From: Lutibacter sp. UBA4458
GTDB lineage: Bacteria > Bacteroidota > Bacteroidia > Flavobacteriales > Flavobacteriaceae
Assembly: GCA_002390165.1 (NCBI GenBank)
Contig: DGOU01000029.1
Location: 1 to 6,826, forward strand
Length of the DNA: 6,826 nucleotides
Direction: 5' to 3'
A program made the translations under genes and the position numbers. The notes beneath the pieces were generated by a model. That model was not told the origin of the DNA and did not search any database. It saw nothing but the letters and a program-made list of their open reading frames with translations. Within the stretch, counting starts at the first letter, position 1, and every line of letters begins with the position of its first letter. Shown in pieces: positions 5,057 to 6,826 of the stretch.

Positions 5057-6472
5057 TTAAAATTGAAAATAAATGAATTGTTCGCCACTGCCTTGAGCAA
5101 TTACAATAATAAAGGTCATTACAGACCAAATAATACCTAAAACTAAAGGAGATAACTTATTTGAAACTTGTTTGACAGAAGTGTTTCGCATAAACCAATG
5201 GGTTAAAAACATAATTGCTATAATCACCATAACTTTAACTATATCAAAAGATTGTAAAATCTTTTCCCCTTCTAAGTTCATATAAAACATAGAGCTAACC
5301 ATATGTTTTGCAGTAATAAATTCTTTAGCTCTAAAAAACACCCAAGTAATATTAATGCAGGTAAAAGTTAAAAATGCCAGAAATATTCCATTCCACTTAG
5401 TAATTTTAAAAGGAATATACTTACGTTGTAATCGTTCTAAAATTAAATAGGTTCCATGCAATCCTCCCCAAACCACAAAGGTCCAGGCTGCACCGTGCCA
5501 AAGCCCACCTAGTAACATGGTAAGCAATAAAGCAATGTACATTTTTGTAATACCGTTTCTGTTACCACCTAAAGGAATATATAAATAATCTTTTAGCCAG
5601 CTTGATAATGATATATGCCATCTTTTCCATAAATCAGAAAACCCAAGTGATGCGTATGGATACTTAAAATTATCAGGTAAAATTATGCCTAACATTAAAG
5701 CAATTCCAATTGCACAAGTAGAATATCCTGCAAAATCAAAAAATATTTGACCAGAAAAAGCTAAAGTCCCCGTCCAAGCATCCCAAAAGTTTAATATTTT
5801 AGAAGATCCGAACACTTTATCAGCTGTAGAAGATAATAATGTGTCAGCAATGACTACTTTTTGAAATAAGCCTAGTGTTAATAAAAAAGCTCCCCAAATA
5901 AATTGATTACTTGTAGCTTTTTTTGGTTGGTAGAATTGAGAAATTAAATCTTTGGCTCGTACTATTGGCCCTGCAACTAATTGCGGAAAAAAGGTAACAT
6001 ACAATGCAAAATCTAAAAAGGTTTTAGCTGGTTTTATTTTTTTATGATACAAATCTATAGTATATGACATAGTCTGAAATGTATAAAAGGAAATACCCAT
6101 TGGTAATAAAATATCCATTTTTTCAGGATGATAATAAACATCTAAAGAGTTTACCATTGCGGTAAAGTTTTCCAACAAAAAGTTACCATATTTAAAAAAT
6201 CCTAAAAAGCCAAGATTAACAGACATACTGAGTAATAGCCACAGTTTTCGATAATTTTTACGAGATTCTTTTGCCAGTTTATTTCCTGCAATCCAATCTA
6301 CTAAAGTTGAAATCCAAAGTAATAAAATTAAAGGCGGATTCCATAAACCATAAAACACATAGCTTGCTAAAAGAAGCATTCTCTTTTTTGAAGTCCAGCT
6401 TAAAAAATTAGCATAATAAAAAAGTAATATTATTATCAGAAAAACGAAAAAACTTAAAGAATTAAATAACAT
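5057..6472 (-). CDS. MBOAT family membrane-bound O-acyltransferase (AlgI/DltB type)
   Basis: This 471-residue polytopic membrane protein has about eleven hydrophobic segments by eye. Proteins of this group receive acyl groups on the cytoplasmic side and pass them through the membrane for transfer to an exported polysaccharide, teichoic acid or similar acceptor. The AlgI/DltB landmarks are all present: MGISFYTFQTMSY (125-137), FFPQLVAGPI (161-170), FFDFAGYS (244-251), the cytoplasmic signature KRWHISLSSWLKDYLYIPLG (283-302) with GNR at 303-305, and MLLGGLWHGAAW (319-330). His326 in that last motif is the invariant catalytic histidine, and a second conserved His is at 339 (GGLHG). Length is usual for the family and no key residue is missing. 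The start overlaps the upstream gene by 11 bases (6462-6472), so the two are probably translationally coupled. The acceptor polymer cannot be inferred; no glycosyltransferases are in the window. Confidence 0.95.
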   Translation of the reverse strand: MLFNSLSFFVFLIIILLFYYANFLSWTSKKRMLLLASYVFYGLWNPPLILLLWISTLVDWIAGNKLAKESRKNYRKLWLLLSMSVNLGFLGFFKYGNFLLENFTAMVNSLDVYYHPEKMDILLPMGISFYTFQTMSYTIDLYHKKIKPAKTFLDFALYVTFFPQLVAGPIVRAKDLISQFYQPKKATSNQFIWGAFLLTLGLFQKVVIADTLLSSTADKVFGSSKILNFWDAWTGTLAFSGQIFFDFAGYSTCAIGIALMLGIILPDNFKYPYASLGFSDLWKRWHISLSSWLKDYLYIPLGGNRNGITKMYIALLLTMLLGGLWHGAAWTFVVWGGLHGTYLILERLQRKYIPFKITKWNGIFLAFLTFTCINITWVFFRAKEFITAKHMVSSMFYMNLEGEKILQSFDIVKVMVIIAIMFLTHWFMRNTSVKQVSNKLSPLVLGIIWSVMTFIIVIAQGSGEQFIYFQF

Positions 6473-6826
6473 GGTTAGTTGTTTTTTGATTAGTTAATGA
6501 TTTTTCTTTCAAAATTATTTTTCCAAATTCTTGCGTAAATAAAATAGCATCCTCTTTAGATAAATGCGACCATTCTGGGCATTCAAAATGTTCTAGTTGT
6601 TCATAATCACTGAAATGATAACCTTTTGCATTAGATAGTTTTACTAATTCATCCCAAAAGTCCTTTCTTGGTAAAAATTTAGCTTCAACATCTCTATAAA
6701 ATCCGCTTGAAGGACAACGTAATAAAATTAGGTTCCCTCCTCTTTCTTTAAATTTTTTGGCATCTTTTAAAAAGAAAGCCATGGTCGATTTTTTATCTGG
6801 TGGTGGTGCTGCTTTTCCAAAATATT
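6462..6826 (-). CDS. C-terminal part of a probable SGNH/DltD-like acyl-transfer partner of the MBOAT
   Basis: The reading frame ends with TAA at 6464-6462 and is open to the right edge, so at least 120 residues are visible and the true start lies outside. The ATG at 6782 is probably internal, because the codons before it (YFGKAAPPPDKKST) stay open. Counting from that Met, LILLRCPSSGFYRDVE (18-33), FPR-like KFLPRKDFWDEL (35-46), GYHFSDYEQL (54-63) and CPEWSHLSKEDAILFT (68-83) resemble the end of SGNH-hydrolase-fold proteins that accompany MBOAT acyltransferases (DltD, AlgJ/AlgX, PatB logic). His73 in E-W-S-H-L-S is the likely catalytic His; the acid at D-x-x-H appears as Glu70. No transmembrane segment is in the visible part. 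The last 12 residues are polar and overlap the MBOAT start. The N-terminal Ser block, which would prove the family, is not in the window. Confidence 0.72.
   Translation of the reverse strand, partial: YFGKAAPPPDKKSTMAFFLKDAKKFKERGGNLILLRCPSSGFYRDVEAKFLPRKDFWDELVKLSNAKGYHFSDYEQLEHFECPEWSHLSKEDAILFTQEFGKIILKEKSLTNQKTTNHVI

Noticed and set aside
6780..6782. ATG at 6782 as the true start of the SGNH-like gene
   Set aside because: The frame stays open to the window edge, and the visible part corresponds to the C-terminus of a larger protein. The gene is treated as 5'-truncated.

Overview
The window looks like chromosome of an AT-rich member of the Bacteroidota, most likely a flavobacterium. The reasons are these: a tRNA promoter with the phylum's TTG-N19-TAnnTTTG architecture, start codons preceded by A/T-rich leaders with no recognisable Shine-Dalgarno sequence, lipoproteins with short signal peptides ending in S-C, a PD40-repeat lipoprotein, and a shikimate kinase start that reads like flavobacterial AroK. 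The assignment rests on pattern recognition only, with no database search.

Left part (1-591): the 5' third of a shikimate kinase gene leaves the window on the minus strand. It is divergent from a plus-strand pair of tRNA genes, tRNA-Lys(UUU) and tRNA-Leu(GAG). The pair has one clear promoter upstream, and a clean hairpin-plus-T-tract terminator lies between the two genes. A minus-strand PD40-repeat lipoprotein gene (592-1602) follows and converges on the tRNAs.

Right part (1765-6826): a run of minus-strand genes with short gaps ends at a near-perfect intrinsic terminator (1727-1758), so it is probably one transcript or two. In transcription order it encodes: (1) the C-terminal end of a probable SGNH/DltD-like acyl-transfer partner, cut by the window edge; (2) an AlgI/DltB-type MBOAT membrane O-acyltransferase that overlaps it by 11 bases; (3) an exported NTF2-like protein; (4) a cytoplasmic extended SDR (NAD(P)-dependent epimerase/reductase family); (5) a lipoprotein with two different NTF2/SnoaL-like domains; (6) an exported protein that looks like two tandem dimeric alpha-beta-barrel domains.

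The first two genes form a recognisable module for O-acylation of a cell-surface or exported polymer. Genes 3-6 share a theme: three of the four are exported and built of small alpha+beta ligand-binding or enzyme folds (three NTF2-like domains and probably two ferredoxin-like domains in total), accompanied by one oxidoreductase. Whether they work with the acyltransferase or are a separate catabolic or detoxification set behind it cannot be settled from the sequence. I see no CRISPR array, insertion sequence, phage gene or convincing attachment site. The most interesting object is the exported small-barrel gene set, but each member belongs to a recognisable fold family and I do not claim a new system.
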